Below, in pieces: positions 19,833-31,951 of a DNA stretch of 64,000 nucleotides. The first letter of the stretch is position 1; each line of letters starts with the position of its first letter. This DNA is from Enterococcus ureilyticus. GTDB lineage: Bacteria > Bacillota > Bacilli > Lactobacillales > Enterococcaceae. The stretch lies in contig NZ_MIKC01000038.1 in assembly GCF_001730315.1 (NCBI RefSeq), positions 62,001 to 126,000 on the forward strand, in the 5' to 3' direction. The notes below the pieces were generated by a model. That model worked only from the letters and a program-made list of their open reading frames with translations, was not told the DNA's origin and did no database searches. The position numbers were made by a program, and so were the translations under genes.

Positions 19833-20381
19833 TTACTTAATCATCTGCTCGATCCATAGATGATAGATTTGTTTAGAAAAAATCGGCGTGTCTTTGATAA
19901 TATATCGAGCTAATCCGCTATTTTTGAATTGATTTTGGATTGCATCAACGGGTAACATTGACAACGTACTTAAAACTAAAAAAATACCAACATAAATAAC
20001 GATCAAACTAATGACGCCACCTGCGAGCCAGTTTGCCTGCTTTAATACTGGCACAAAAACTAGCCCATGAGCAAAAATAGCCAAAAAGCGTACAACTAAC
20101 CAGCCTACCGCTAAAATAATTAAAAATGCGACTGCTCCATAAAATGCTTGATCCAAATCAAGCGTAAGTTCTTGATTGAAAAAGACCAATTTAGTATCAG
20201 CTGTTGGTGAAGGATATGGGATGAATAATTCTAATTGGGCAGCTAGTGTCTTATAATAGGATCTAGCGATAAAATAAGAACAAAGATACCCCAATGTATA
20301 TAAAACTTGTAGAATCAATCCGCGTCTAGCACCTGTGTAAAATCCAATCGCTAGTAATAGTAAAATGAGTAATGTTAACAT
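19833..20381 (-). CDS. CvpA family membrane protein
   Basis: CvpA-family proteins have four membrane helices and have been linked to colicin V export and envelope homeostasis in other bacteria. Here four hydrophobic segments are visible (about 1-22, 26-45, 80-105, 118-142), with the family GxxRGLILQVLYTLG motif (GARRGLILQ, residues 17-25) near the N terminus. The start follows GAGAGGATGACAGG, 17 bases after zapA. It lies between zapA and mutS2, the usual Firmicute context. Confidence 0.88.
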   Translation of the reverse strand: MLTLLILLLLAIGFYTGARRGLILQVLYTLGYLCSYFIARSYYKTLAAQLELFIPYPSPTADTKLVFFNQELTLDLDQAFYGAVAFLIILAVGWLVVRFLAIFAHGLVFVPVLKQANWLAGGVISLIVIYVGIFLVLSTLSMLPVDAIQNQFKNSGLARYIIKDTPIFSKQIYHLWIEQMIK

Positions 20382-20398
20382 CCTGTCATCCTCTCAGA

Positions 20399-20842
20399 TT
20401 ATTGGTCTTGAGTGCTTTTACTCTGAATTTGTTGTTTACGATTTTCGTTTAAAATTTGTTGTGCTTCCATATGATTATGGATTTCGACATCTTCTTGACC
20501 ATTTTTTTTCAAGACATCTCTTGCTTCTTCTTCAATTGTTTCAATTCGTTTGATGCGATTTTCAAGTTCTGCTAAGCGGATCGTCCGTTTTTTTAGTTCG
20601 GCAACTTCCTGTTCTAGTTTAAGCACTTTTTCTTGTTTTTTGAGTTGATCTGAAATTGCATTGATCGCTAATAAAACAGAGGCTTGTTCGTCATTTGTTT
20701 GTGGTGAAATGTGTTTGATCTCAGCCAATTGTTCATTAACTAATTTTGTTACTAAATCCATATGTTGTTTGCTTTCTTGTCCGATAATCGTGTATGTATG
20801 ATCGGCAATCACAGCTTTATATCTTGTTTTTTCTTTAACCAT
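20399..20842 (-). CDS. zapA: Cell division protein ZapA
   Basis: ZapA bundles FtsZ filaments at the division ring. The N-terminal head (KAVIADHTYTIIGQESKQHM) is followed by a long coiled coil (about 65-125), as in Firmicute homologues. At 147 residues it is longer than E. coli ZapA because of a C-terminal Gln/Lys-rich tail. The start follows CAGGAGGG. It is the first gene of the zapA-cvpA-mutS2-trxA run. Confidence 0.9.
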   Translation of the reverse strand: MVKEKTRYKAVIADHTYTIIGQESKQHMDLVTKLVNEQLAEIKHISPQTNDEQASVLLAINAISDQLKKQEKVLKLEQEVAELKKRTIRLAELENRIKRIETIEEEARDVLKKNGQEDVEIHNHMEAQQILNENRKQQIQSKSTQDQ

Positions 20843-20878
20843 GATAGTGTTCCCTCCTGTAATGATCCATCACTTGTT

Positions 20879-20888
20879 ATTGTACCAT
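20879..20888 (-). promoter_or_regulatory. Extended -10 promoter of the zapA operon
   Basis: The minus strand shows TGG-TACAAT just upstream of the zapA ribosome binding site, without a clear -35. This is tentative. Confidence 0.4.
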
Positions 20889-21021
20889 GAAAATCATTAT
20901 TGTGTGTTCTCAATAACCCTTTCTTATTATATGCTACTGAACTCAAAAATTAAAGGTTTAGTGTTATTATTACGATTTTCATTAGACTTTTCTATTAAAA
21001 ATCAACATGAACCTCTTGGCA

Positions 21022-21070
21022 AATAAACGAAGGTGACACAAAAGTACCCAGTACTTTTACATCACCTTCG
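21022..21070 (-). terminator. Long nested hairpin after polC
   Basis: CGAAGGTGA (21028-21036) pairs with TCACCTTCG (21062-21070), and AAAAGTAC inside pairs with GTACTTTT. T-rich sequence follows on the minus strand. It lies 27 bases beyond the polC stop. Confidence 0.75.
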
Positions 21071-21096
21071 ATCCATCTATTTGGCGAACTTCAATT

Positions 21097-24000
21097 TTAT
21101 AACATATCAAATAATGATAATTGATTTTCATCTGGTAAATCTTTTAACACACCATTTTCAGTCATATACTCGATCAAGGTTTTCGATACTTTACCTCTAC
21201 TTGCAAGGTCTTCTTTAGATAAGAACGGCTCGTTTCTTGCCTCAACAATTGATTTAGCCACGTTAAGACCTAAACTTGGTACGGCTCTAAAAGGCGCAAT
21301 CAATGTATCACCATCAATTACAAAGTTTTCAGCATCTGATTTATACAAATCGATCATACCAAATTTAAAGCCGCGTTCGATCATTTCATTGGCAAGTTCT
21401 AACACAGTCAAAAGATTTTTTTCTTTTGTCGAAGCTTCGAGCCCCTTATCTTGAATCTCTTTCATTCGAGCTTTTACAGCTTCTTTTCCTTGTGACATCG
21501 CAACCAAATCAAAATCATCGGCACGAACTGAAAAGTAAGCACAGTAATAAAGAATCGGGAAATAAACTTTAAAGTATGCAACGCGTAAAGCCATTAAAAC
21601 ATATGCCGCTGCATGGGCTTTTGGAAACATGTATTTGATTTTCGAACAAGAATCAATATACCAATCTGGCACATTGTTCTCTTTCATAGCGGTTAAATAT
21701 TCGTCCCTAAGCTCATCAGGAATTTTATTCCAAAGTCCTTTACGTACAGTTTCCATGATTTTAAAAGCCATACCACTATCTAAACCAGCATGAATCAAAT
21801 AAACCATGATATCATCTCGACAACCGATTACTTCTGCCAGAGTTGCTTCTCCTCTGCGAATCAGTTCTTCCGCATTGCCTAACCAAACATCGGTCCCATG
21901 TGATAATCCAGATATCTGTAGTAATTCAGCAAATGTAGACGGGTGTGTTTCTTCCAACATACCTCGTACAAATCGCGTTCCGAATTCTGGAATACCCAGC
22001 GTTCCTGTTTTGGAATAGATTTGTTCTGGTGTGACACCCAATACTTCTGGTCCTGCAAAAATACGCATCATCTCAGGATCATCTGTTGGAATCGTTTTAG
22101 GATCGATCCCAGATAAATCTTGTAGCATCCGAATCACAGTAGGGTCATCGTGACCTAGAATATCCAGTTTCAAAATATTGTCATGAATTGAATGGAAATC
22201 AAAATGGGTCGTTTTCCATTCTGAATTTTGATCATCAGCAGGGTATTGGATCGGTGTAAAATCGTAAACATCCATGTAATCAGGAATAACAATTATTCCT
22301 CCAGGATGTTGTCCGGTCGTTCGTTTCACTCCAGTCGAGCCTTTTGCTAAACGATCGATCTCAGCTCCTCTAAAATGTAGATTGTGATCTCGTTCATAGC
22401 CTTTTACGTACCCATAGGCCGTTTTATCTGCAACGGTCCCGATCGTCCCAGCACGATAAACATATTCTTCACCGAACAAAACTTTCGTATAATTATGTGC
22501 TTCCGCTTGGTAATCACCCGAAAAGTTCAAATCGATATCGGGCACTTTATCCCCGTGGAATCCTAAAAAGGTTTCAAATGGAATGTCATGTCCGTCCTTA
22601 AACAATCGCTGACCACAATTTGGACAATTTTTCTCGGGCATATCAAAGCCAGAACCATAAGATCCATCATCGAAAAATTCAGAATGCTTACAGTTGATAC
22701 AATGATAATGCGGCGCCAAAGGATTAACTTCCGTAATTCCAGTCATAGTTGCAACAAAACTTGAACCTACAGAGCCGCGTGAGCCAACTAAGTAACCGTC
22801 TTCCATGCTTTTATGCACCAATTTTTGTGAAATCAAATAGATAACCGAAAAACCATTTCCGATAATACTATCGAGTTCTTTTTTCAAACGCTTCTCAACG
22901 ATATCAGGCAATGGATCACCGTACAATTCTTTCGCACGAGTATAACTCAAATTTCTGATTTCATCTTCTGAACCAGGAATTTTCGGCGTGTATAAGTCAT
23001 CTTTAACTGGCGTGATTTCCTCACACATATCTGCAATCGCATTGGGATTTTCAACAACTAGTCGATGTGCTGTTTCTTCTCCTAAAAATTGGAAAGCCGT
23101 CAGCATTTCATCGGTTGTTCTAAAATGAACAGCAGGTAAACTATGACGATTCAATGGATTAGCGCCACCCATCGAACCCACTAAAATTTTGCGGTAAATA
23201 CTATCTTCTTCGTTTAGATAATGAACATTGCCAGTCGCTACAACAGGTTTTTCTAACTCATCTCCGATTTTAACTAAATTGGTGATGATTTCTTCTAGAT
23301 CTGCTTCACTTTTCACTAACTCTTGTTCAAGTAAAGGTGCATAAACTTCTTTTGGCATAACTTCTATATAATCATAAAATTTTGCTCGATTTTTTGCTTC
23401 TTCAACGCCTTTTTGCATCATTGCCTCAAAAATTTCACCATTTGAACAAGCAGAACCGATAATCAATCCTTCTCGCAACTTACTTAACTGTGAACGCGGG
23501 ATACGAGGAATTCTGAAAAAATAATTTATATTAGACATTGAAATCAACTTGAAGAGGTTCTTTAAACCAGCTTGAGTAGTTGCTAAGATAGTTGCATGGA
23601 ACGGTCTTGCTCGTTTATATGAATCGCCTTCTCCAATATGCATATTTAGCTCATCATGATAGTTCATATTATGATTTTCTTTAGCATCTTTTAAGAAAAT
23701 CCAACATAAATGCCCTGTCGATTCTGAATCGTAGATTGCTCGGTGATGTTGTTCTAAATTGACACCGAATTTTTTAGATAACGTATTAAGTCGGTGACTT
23801 TTAAATGTTGGGTTTAGGTATCGGGACAATTCCAATGTATCAATGACTGGATTTTCGGCTTCTGGGATATTATATTTTCCATAACTAGTATTTAAAAATC
23901 CCATATCAAAGGAGGCATTGTGGGCTACAAGTATGGTATCTTTCGAGAATTCTCTAAATAAGCGTAAAACTTCTTCTTCTGATTTTGAGCCCCGCACCAT

Positions 24001-25449
24001 TTCGTCAGTGATCCCAGTTAAATTAATCGTCGTTTGCGATAATGGGTGTCCTGGATCGATAAATTGTTCAAATGTATCAATGATATTCCCTTTATGCATT
24101 TTAACTGCCGCAAGCTCAATGATCGTATCATAAACAGCTGATAAGCCAGTGGTCTCCACGTCAAATACTACATAAGTTGCTTCGCTCAATTCAATGTGGG
24201 CTTCATTATAAGCGATTGGCACACCGTCATCTACTACATTGGCTTCAACACCGTACAAAATTTTGACGCCTGCTTTTTTACCAGCGCTATGAGCATCGGG
24301 AAACCCTTGAGCCCCACCATGATCTGTAATAGCAATTGCTTTATGTCCCCACTTCCCTGCTTGGGCAACATAGTCAGCAACGTTATTTGTAGCATCCATT
24401 GTACTCATATTACTATGCAAATGTAGTTCCACACGCTTATCGCCTTCTGGTGCATAATCTTTACGAGGCGCATGTTTTACTTCCATTAAATCCTGACAGT
24501 TCATTACTAGATCCCGCATGAACGTATCTTCTTGAATACTTCCGCGAACTCGAATCCAACTATTTTTTTGAATAGCATCAAAAACTTGCTCATCTTTTTC
24601 ACCATTTGAGAATTTTTTGACGATAAATGATGATGTATAATCGGTAATTTTCAAAATCAAAATTTTCCGTTTAGAACGTAACTCACGAACTTCTACATCA
24701 AAGACAAAACCTTCGATCGTCACTCGGCGTTCTTCTTCCAGAATGTTGCCCATCGGCATGATCGGTTCATCATTTGGAATATTTCGACCTAAACGGATTG
24801 GACCTTCAAGTGCTGGCCCTTGTTGTTGCTGTTGTTTTTTCTTTTGTTCATGTTTCACAAGAGATTCAGCGGCTTGTTGCTGAAAAGCAGCATCTTGCTC
24901 TTGTTTGCGTTCTTCAAATAGTGCCAATACTCGTTTAGCTTGTTGTTCATCCATTTTAGGTTCAATATGAAATTTATGAAAACCGTAATGGCTATATAGT
25001 TCTTCAATAATTGGTAAATATTGTTGTTTCAAATAAGGAATCACTGCTTCGTTATCGACAGGTAAAATGATTTTTTTATCTTCTATGATTGGCGTTTGCG
25101 TTTTTATCACGCGTTGTACCAATGGTGTGTCACATTGACTATTTAATAATGCTAACTGCCAATAATCAGTTAATTGTTCAGCTGTAAATTCATTTTTATC
25201 TGCTGAAATCTTTACAGTGACACCTGCGATTTGCTGAAAAGCAAGTTCTAATTGCTGTATAAATGACTGATAAAGCATCACAGGTAAAATTTCAGAAAAT
25301 CCAAGATGAAATTCCCATAAGCGGCTTTGTTGATGGACAACTACTTTGTCAATTCTCCCTTGCTGAATAAGCGGATGTTGCCGCTCTTGTTCATTTAATT
25401 GAATTTGATCAATCAACTTTGCAAATAACTCTTGTGCTTTTTCTGCCAC
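21097..25449 (-). CDS. polC: DNA polymerase III alpha subunit, PolC type
   Basis: This is the main replicative polymerase of low-GC Gram-positives, with built-in 3'-5' proofreading. Domains in order: N-terminal region, a Gln/Lys-rich linker (about 200-212), OB fold (about 241-325), PHP domain ([16 protein letters not shown] from about 340) split by the exonuclease (VVFDVETTG at 427-435), polymerase palm with a four-Cys zinc finger (CINC and CPNC), fingers and C-terminal tail. The length of 1450 residues is normal. Translation starts at GTG 25449, eight bases after AAGGAGG. It is monocistronic, with terminators on both sides. Confidence 0.98.
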   Translation of the reverse strand: MAEKAQELFAKLIDQIQLNEQERQHPLIQQGRIDKVVVHQQSRLWEFHLGFSEILPVMLYQSFIQQLELAFQQIAGVTVKISADKNEFTAEQLTDYWQLALLNSQCDTPLVQRVIKTQTPIIEDKKIILPVDNEAVIPYLKQQYLPIIEELYSHYGFHKFHIEPKMDEQQAKRVLALFEERKQEQDAAFQQQAAESLVKHEQKKKQQQQQGPALEGPIRLGRNIPNDEPIMPMGNILEEERRVTIEGFVFDVEVRELRSKRKILILKITDYTSSFIVKKFSNGEKDEQVFDAIQKNSWIRVRGSIQEDTFMRDLVMNCQDLMEVKHAPRKDYAPEGDKRVELHLHSNMSTMDATNNVADYVAQAGKWGHKAIAITDHGGAQGFPDAHSAGKKAGVKILYGVEANVVDDGVPIAYNEAHIELSEATYVVFDVETTGLSAVYDTIIELAAVKMHKGNIIDTFEQFIDPGHPLSQTTINLTGITDEMVRGSKSEEEVLRLFREFSKDTILVAHNASFDMGFLNTSYGKYNIPEAENPVIDTLELSRYLNPTFKSHRLNTLSKKFGVNLEQHHRAIYDSESTGHLCWIFLKDAKENHNMNYHDELNMHIGEGDSYKRARPFHATILATTQAGLKNLFKLISMSNINYFFRIPRIPRSQLSKLREGLIIGSACSNGEIFEAMMQKGVEEAKNRAKFYDYIEVMPKEVYAPLLEQELVKSEADLEEIITNLVKIGDELEKPVVATGNVHYLNEEDSIYRKILVGSMGGANPLNRHSLPAVHFRTTDEMLTAFQFLGEETAHRLVVENPNAIADMCEEITPVKDDLYTPKIPGSEDEIRNLSYTRAKELYGDPLPDIVEKRLKKELDSIIGNGFSVIYLISQKLVHKSMEDGYLVGSRGSVGSSFVATMTGITEVNPLAPHYHCINCKHSEFFDDGSYGSGFDMPEKNCPNCGQRLFKDGHDIPFETFLGFHGDKVPDIDLNFSGDYQAEAHNYTKVLFGEEYVYRAGTIGTVADKTAYGYVKGYERDHNLHFRGAEIDRLAKGSTGVKRTTGQHPGGIIVIPDYMDVYDFTPIQYPADDQNSEWKTTHFDFHSIHDNILKLDILGHDDPTVIRMLQDLSGIDPKTIPTDDPEMMRIFAGPEVLGVTPEQIYSKTGTLGIPEFGTRFVRGMLEETHPSTFAELLQISGLSHGTDVWLGNAEELIRRGEATLAEVIGCRDDIMVYLIHAGLDSGMAFKIMETVRKGLWNKIPDELRDEYLTAMKENNVPDWYIDSCSKIKYMFPKAHAAAYVLMALRVAYFKVYFPILYYCAYFSVRADDFDLVAMSQGKEAVKARMKEIQDKGLEASTKEKNLLTVLELANEMIERGFKFGMIDLYKSDAENFVIDGDTLIAPFRAVPSLGLNVAKSIVEARNEPFLSKEDLASRGKVSKTLIEYMTENGVLKDLPDENQLSLFDML

Positions 25450-25821
25450 TAAATGAACCTCCTTAAATTAAAAGTGCAGCGGACTTTATCCAATAGAAAC
25501 ACGCTAACTGTAAACATAATGTTTTCTGATACGATCAGATTTTTTCTCTTGACGATTAGCCACACCACAACTGAAGAATCGCTCACTATTCTCAGTCCGA
25601 ATCCTTATATAACTGTCTATAGTTTAATCATTTGATAAGAAAGAGGCCCTTAGACATTTCTGCCAAGTGCCTCGCCACATTTAAGTATACTATTTTTTTA
25701 TCTGAAATACAATGTAAACAAAATTACTATTAGTTATAATACGTCTATAATATTTGTTGGCTTGCTAAGAGAAAACATCTACGAAAACCGATCGATGATC
25801 TCTTTCGTAGACGTCTCCAAT
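25450..25821. other. 372-base gap between proS and polC
   Basis: No convincing gene was found. It holds, in minus-strand order: the proS terminator (25776-25813), an imperfect hairpin GAGGC...GCCTC (25643-25673) without a T tail, and a weak polC promoter (TTTACA at 25514-25509, 18 bases, GATAAA at 25490-25485). The stretch between 25520 and 25640 shows nothing I could assign. Confidence 0.5.
25766..25813 (-). terminator. Terminator after proS
   Basis: TCTACGAAA and TTTCGTAGA (within 25776-25786 and 25803-25813) form a nine-pair stem with a 16-base loop. The minus-strand tail is TTTTCTCTT. Confidence 0.65.
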
Positions 25822-27597
<1,776 letters not shown>

Positions 27598-27601
27598 TTA
27601 A

Positions 27602-28870
27602 TTAAAAGAAAAAACGTTGAATATCATTCCAAGTGACTAACACCATTAATAACATGATGAACCCAAAACCAATCAGTGTCAGTACACCTTCTTTTTCTTG
27701 ACTCAAAGGTTTCCCTCTAAGTCCTTCAAAAATATTTAATAAAATTTTACCGCCATCTAACGCAGGAATTGGTAATAAATTAATGATCCCAAGATTGACT
27801 GATAACATTGCCATCAACCAAATAACGGTATTTAATCCTGCTTTTGATGCTTCAGCAGACATTTGGAACATCATCACTGGACCACCCAATTTATCTAAAC
27901 TAAATCCAGTAAACAATGATTTTAGTGCTTTAAAAATTTGCATAGAGCTGCTTAATGTTGTTTGAATCCCACCGATCAGTTTATCTGCCAATCCAGTTTT
28001 TTTAGGCGGTAAGATTCCGATCACACCAATTTCTTTATTTTCAGATTTTTGACTTTCTGGTGTGATATCAACTTCTCTCGTTTTACCATCTGAATCAACC
28101 ATTAAACTCAATTCTTTGTTCGGACTCTCTTTAATGATTTTGGTAAAATCATTCCAATCAGAAACAGCTTTTCCATCAATTGAAATAATTCTATCATCTG
28201 CTTTTAAACTAGCTTTTTCTGCAGGGCTACCTGGTTGAGTTCCACCAATCAAATTCGTATTTGTATACGTTACACCACCTTGCATAAAGACATAAACTGT
28301 GAATAATACTAAAGCAAGGATAAAGTTATTCATCGGACCTGCAAAATTGGTCAGCATTCGTTGCCAAAGTTTTGCAGATTGAAACTGAACATCGATTGGT
28401 GCAATTCTAACCTCCGTTCCATCTTGTTCAATGATCGTTGCATCGTGATTTACTTGGTAAGTCATTTCTTGTAACTCATCACCATTGATGTAGCCTTTAA
28501 TAAAGAGTTCTTTCTCCAAATCCGCCTCCAACATTTCCATTGGAATACTGTTTGTCAATTGAACCTTTTTGCTTGTATTGATTTTTACAACTTCTTCCTG
28601 TTCATTCAATTCAACAGAAAGAGTCATTCCGGGAGCTAACTCTGTTTCATCTTCACCCATACCAGCCATGCGTACATAACCACCAATTGGTAAGATCCGA
28701 ATTGTATATGCCGTGCCATCTTTTCCTTGATGAGCAAAAATCTTTGGTCCCATACCGATTGCAAACTCCCGTACTAAAATTCCTGAGCGTTTTGCGAAGA
28801 AAAAATGTCCAAATTCATGCACTAAGACAAGAATTCCAAAGACAATAATAAAAGTAATAATTGTTTTCAT
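27602..28870 (-). CDS. eep: RseP/Eep intramembrane zinc metalloprotease
   Basis: This site-2 protease cleaves transmembrane substrates. In E. faecalis the orthologue Eep processes sex-pheromone lipoprotein signal peptides and the anti-sigma factor RsiV. HEFGH at residues 18-22 in the first helix, a PDZ domain (about 225-290 with KADDRIISIDGKAVSDWNDF) and NLLPIPALDGGKI in the third helix are the hallmarks. The start chosen is ATG 28870, which overlaps the dxr stop as ATGA; the frame is open to 28894. Co-transcription with dxr is implied by this overlap. Confidence 0.93.
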   Translation of the reverse strand: MKTIITFIIVFGILVLVHEFGHFFFAKRSGILVREFAIGMGPKIFAHQGKDGTAYTIRILPIGGYVRMAGMGEDETELAPGMTLSVELNEQEEVVKINTSKKVQLTNSIPMEMLEADLEKELFIKGYINGDELQEMTYQVNHDATIIEQDGTEVRIAPIDVQFQSAKLWQRMLTNFAGPMNNFILALVLFTVYVFMQGGVTYTNTNLIGGTQPGSPAEKASLKADDRIISIDGKAVSDWNDFTKIIKESPNKELSLMVDSDGKTREVDITPESQKSENKEIGVIGILPPKKTGLADKLIGGIQTTLSSSMQIFKALKSLFTGFSLDKLGGPVMMFQMSAEASKAGLNTVIWLMAMLSVNLGIINLLPIPALDGGKILLNIFEGLRGKPLSQEKEGVLTLIGFGFIMLLMVLVTWNDIQRFFF

Positions 28871-30027
28871 AACCGACCTTCTTCCTTTATCCATCTTTCT
28901 ACGATAGTTCTTGTTTGTTTATCGATTGCGATCACTTCTGCTAAAGTGATTTCAGTAGTTTCTTGGTAATGATCGACTGCTTTTTGAACGAATTGTTCAA
29001 TTTTGAGATAGGAAATTTTTCCATCTATAAAAGCTGTTGCAGCAATTTCATTAGCTGCATTATAAACAGTCGGATACGCGCCGCCTTTTTTACCCACAAC
29101 ATAAGCTAATGCCAACATTGGAAAACGGTCAAAATCCATCGGTTCAAAATTTAATTGAGCGATCTGCGTTAAATCAAACATTTTTTCATTTTTGATTGGT
29201 AAACGATCAGGATACGTCAATGCAAATTGAATCGGTTCTCGCATGTCGCTAGGTCCAAGTTGAGCCAAATATGCACCGTCCTCTAAGACGATCATTGAAT
29301 GTACAATACTTTCCTTATGTAAAACAACTTTTATTTTATCATAATCTGTACCAAATAACCAATGGGCTTCAATAACTTCTAACCCTTTGTTCATCATTGT
29401 CGAAGAATCGATCGTGATTTTTTTGCCCATTGACCAGTTTGGATGTTGCAAAGCTTGTTCCAAGGTGACTGTTTTTAACTCATCTCGTGTTAAGTCTCTA
29501 AAGCTACCTCCAGATGCTGTAATGACTAATTCGCGCAAGTTCTCAACTTTTTGACCTTCTAAACATTGAAAAATAGCTGAATGTTCACTGTCCACGGGTA
29601 ATACCTTAACGTTATTTTTTGCAGCAGCTTCCATGACCCATTGACCTGCCATAACGAGCGTTTCTTTATTAGCTAAAGCAATATCTTTGCCTGACTCGAT
29701 TGCTTTCATCGTTGGCGCTAAACCCACGCTACCTGATATAGCTGTCAATACAACGTCAACCTCTTCAAGCGTTGCAGCTTTTATCAAACCTGATTCGCCA
29801 ACTCCAAATTCTACTGTTGGAAAACGTTTTGATAGTTCTGCTTTAAGTTTTTGCGAACCCACACCAACAAATTTTGGATTCAATTGCTCAATCAACACTG
29901 TGCCTTTTTCTTCATTAGAATGAAAAGTTAGTGATGTTATCTGAAATAACTCTGGATATGCTGTAACAACCTCCACAGTATTTGTACCGATGGAACCCGT
30001 AGCACCTAATAATGCAATTTTCTTCAT
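28867..30027 (-). CDS. dxr: 1-deoxy-D-xylulose 5-phosphate reductoisomerase
   Basis: The enzyme makes MEP with NADPH in the non-mevalonate isoprenoid pathway. KIALLGATGSIG (3-14) binds NADPH; GKDIALANKETLV, PVDSEHSAIFQCL, ASGGSFRD and GKKITIDSSTMMNKGLE are the catalytic and metal motifs. The family start is ATG 30027, but no ribosome binding site precedes it. An in-frame ATG at 30051 has AAGGTGG ten bases upstream but lies in the apex of a hairpin, so the real start is uncertain. It is followed by rseP with an ATGA overlap. Confidence 0.92.
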   Translation of the reverse strand: MKKIALLGATGSIGTNTVEVVTAYPELFQITSLTFHSNEEKGTVLIEQLNPKFVGVGSQKLKAELSKRFPTVEFGVGESGLIKAATLEEVDVVLTAISGSVGLAPTMKAIESGKDIALANKETLVMAGQWVMEAAAKNNVKVLPVDSEHSAIFQCLEGQKVENLRELVITASGGSFRDLTRDELKTVTLEQALQHPNWSMGKKITIDSSTMMNKGLEVIEAHWLFGTDYDKIKVVLHKESIVHSMIVLEDGAYLAQLGPSDMREPIQFALTYPDRLPIKNEKMFDLTQIAQLNFEPMDFDRFPMLALAYVVGKKGGAYPTVYNAANEIAATAFIDGKISYLKIEQFVQKAVDHYQETTEITLAEVIAIDKQTRTIVERWIKEEGRL

Positions 30028-30028
30028 A

Positions 30029-30061
30029 GTAAAAAGAAAAACCCTGAACATTCAGAGTTTT
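30029..30061 (-). terminator. Terminator or attenuator between cdsA and dxr
   Basis: AAAACTCTGAA and TTCAGGGTTTT (minus strand, 30061-30051 and 30048-30038) form an 11-pair stem with one T-G pair. A T-rich tract follows up to the dxr ATG. Read-through must occur for dxr unless it has another promoter. Confidence 0.6.
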
Positions 30062-30085
30062 CCACCTTCCCTTCTTGTCTAGAAA

Positions 30086-30886
30086 TTAAAATAGTCCGAA
30101 TAAATGCATGATTGGAAAAACAAAAAGTAAGCTGTCAAAACGATCTAATATGCCCCCATGTCCTGGCAAAATAGTACCGGAATCTTTGACATCGTAGTGT
30201 CGTTTAATCGATGATTCCACTAAGTCTCCAAATTGGCCCACAATTGAAAAGACCACTGTAATGAGTAACATAATTGGTAAATTATACGTAAACAATTCTT
30301 TGTTTGGTGTTAAGCTTAAAAATAAAAACGCTACAACCACTGCACATAAAATCCCACCTAATGAACCCTCTATTGTTTTGTTTGGTGAAACCTCTGGCCA
30401 TAGTTTTCTTTTTCCAAAACGTTTTCCAATAAAATAAGCACCAATATCTGTTGACCAGACAACAAACAACGCATAAAGCAAGACGACTAAACCAGTTTGT
30501 CTAGCACTCACAAAATTTTGAAAGCCAACGCCTACATACAAACTTGTAATCACTGGAAAACCAGCTTGAGAGATGGTATACATATTTTTTGAGGCAACTA
30601 AGCCACCTAATAAGATCATAACGGTCAGGTAAAATAGAATAAAATTATCAGCTTTGTCTGGTAAGAAGAAAAACCAATGATCTTTTGGCAAAACTAAAAA
30701 TACTGCACCTAACGCAGACAGCACTCCCTCAAAACTAGCGATTTCTAATCCTTTCATTCTAAATAGTTCATATACTCCCACAACAGCTAAAAGAGCTGCT
30801 GCTAACTCGATCACAAAACCTCCGTACCAGATGATTGGTATAAAAACGACTAATGCTACGGCGGCTGTAATAATGCGCTGTCTCAT
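30086..30886 (-). CDS. cdsA: Phosphatidate cytidylyltransferase
   Basis: This integral membrane enzyme makes CDP-diacylglycerol from phosphatidate and CTP for phospholipid synthesis. About seven or eight hydrophobic segments are visible. The C-terminal CDS signature is clear (KRHYDVKDSGTILPGHGGILDRFDS, about 228-252), preceded by SPNKTIEGSLGG. The length of 266 residues is standard. Its ATG overlaps the uppS stop as ATGA, with AAGGAGG upstream. Confidence 0.95.
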   Translation of the reverse strand: MRQRIITAAVALVVFIPIIWYGGFVIELAAALLAVVGVYELFRMKGLEIASFEGVLSALGAVFLVLPKDHWFFFLPDKADNFILFYLTVMILLGGLVASKNMYTISQAGFPVITSLYVGVGFQNFVSARQTGLVVLLYALFVVWSTDIGAYFIGKRFGKRKLWPEVSPNKTIEGSLGGILCAVVVAFLFLSLTPNKELFTYNLPIMLLITVVFSIVGQFGDLVESSIKRHYDVKDSGTILPGHGGILDRFDSLLFVFPIMHLFGLF

Positions 30887-31686
30887 TTTTCTTCCTCCTT
30901 AGTTTCTTTTAAGCCGCCGAAACGGCGATTTCTATTTTGAAACGACGCTAAAGCATTTTCTAATAATTCATCACTAAAATCCGGCCAAAGTGCTTCCGTG
31001 AAAAACAATTCACTATACGCGATTTGCCATAGCAAAAAATTGCTGATTCGCTCTTCACCACTAGTCCGAATCAATAATTCAGGATCTCTTAGATTTTCCG
31101 GTAAAAATCCTGTCATTAAATGCTCGGCAATTATTGCTTCCGTGATGTCTTCAGGCGAAAGTTCAGCTGCCGCCGTTTTTTGAGCAATCTCTTTTACAGC
31201 AGTGATGATCTCAGCTCTTGATCCATAGTTTAAGGCAAAGTTTAAAACCATCCCAGTATTATTCTTAGTTTGTGCAATTGCACGCTTCACCGCATCTTGG
31301 GTATGTTCAGGTAAAAATTCCTGATAGCCCATCACATGTACTTTAACGTTTTCTTTGATCAACTCTGGCACAAAGGTATCAAAGAAGTCAACAGGTAATT
31401 GCATTAAAAAACTCACTTCATCTGTTGGCCTTTTCCAATTTTCGGTTGAAAAAGCATATAAAGTCAAGACTTTGATTCCTAATTTACTGGCATGCTTCGT
31501 TATTTTCTTAACAGTGTTCATTCCTTCTTTATGTCCAGCAATTCTTGGCAATCGACGATTTTGTGCCCAGCGTCCATTCCCATCCATAATCACTGCAACA
31601 TGCTTCGGTATTGGTCCTTCACTATTAAAAGTAAAAGAACTCTCTTCTTGTATGTATTTATTCTTTTGTGGAAAAAAACGTAACAT
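30883..31686 (-). CDS. uppS: Isoprenyl (undecaprenyl diphosphate) synthase
   Basis: This cis-prenyltransferase makes the lipid carrier for cell-wall synthesis. HVAVIMDGNGRWA (29-41) has the catalytic Asp near 35. Further motifs are TLYAFSTENWKRP, FALNYGSRAEI and ELLIRTSGEERISNFLLWQ with the C-terminal WPDF. The length of 267 residues is typical. The start follows ATGGAGGG. It is first in the uppS-cdsA-dxr-rseP-proS run, behind an extended -10 promoter. Confidence 0.96.
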   Translation of the reverse strand: MLRFFPQKNKYIQEESSFTFNSEGPIPKHVAVIMDGNGRWAQNRRLPRIAGHKEGMNTVKKITKHASKLGIKVLTLYAFSTENWKRPTDEVSFLMQLPVDFFDTFVPELIKENVKVHVMGYQEFLPEHTQDAVKRAIAQTKNNTGMVLNFALNYGSRAEIITAVKEIAQKTAAAELSPEDITEAIIAEHLMTGFLPENLRDPELLIRTSGEERISNFLLWQIAYSELFFTEALWPDFSDELLENALASFQNRNRRFGGLKETKEEEK

Positions 31687-31720
31687 ATTTTTCCCTCCAT
31701 TCCAAAAATCTATCTAGACT

Positions 31721-31729
31721 ATTATAGCA
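31721..31729 (-). promoter_or_regulatory. Extended -10 promoter of the uppS operon
   Basis: On the minus strand TGC-TATAAT lies 35 bases before the uppS start. The -35 is weak. Confidence 0.55.
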
Positions 31730-31865
31730 ATATCTTTCAGAAATGCCTATGCAAATGAAAAGATTTCGACATTATTTAATAATTTTTTTGCTGATTTGTT
31801 GTAATCTAACCAAAACCGAGGTGTTTTAATACTCATTTTCTGTGCCAAATACTCTAAAACGCTGA

Positions 31866-31918
31866 AAAAAGAAAAGACTAGGACATAACTCCATGAGTCA
31901 TGTCCTAGTCTAGTCCCT
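31866..31918. terminator. Terminator hairpin with repeated GACTAGGAC core, after PASTA gene
   Basis: GACTAGGACAT-ACTC (31876-31891) pairs with GAGT-ATGTCCTAGTC (31895-31910) across one mismatch. The minus-strand tail is TTTTCTTTTTT, so it ends the PASTA/ABC operon. It is a relative of the hairpin at 5425-5474, with an extra TAGTCCC on the right side. Confidence 0.75.
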
Positions 31919-31951
31919 TGTCATCCTAATCCAATAAAGTACAAAAGTTCA

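Noticed and set aside
24790-24850. Repeat-like run of TTG/CTG triplets
   Set aside because: It is the Gln/Lys-rich linker of PolC read from the other strand, not a microsatellite array or CRISPR.
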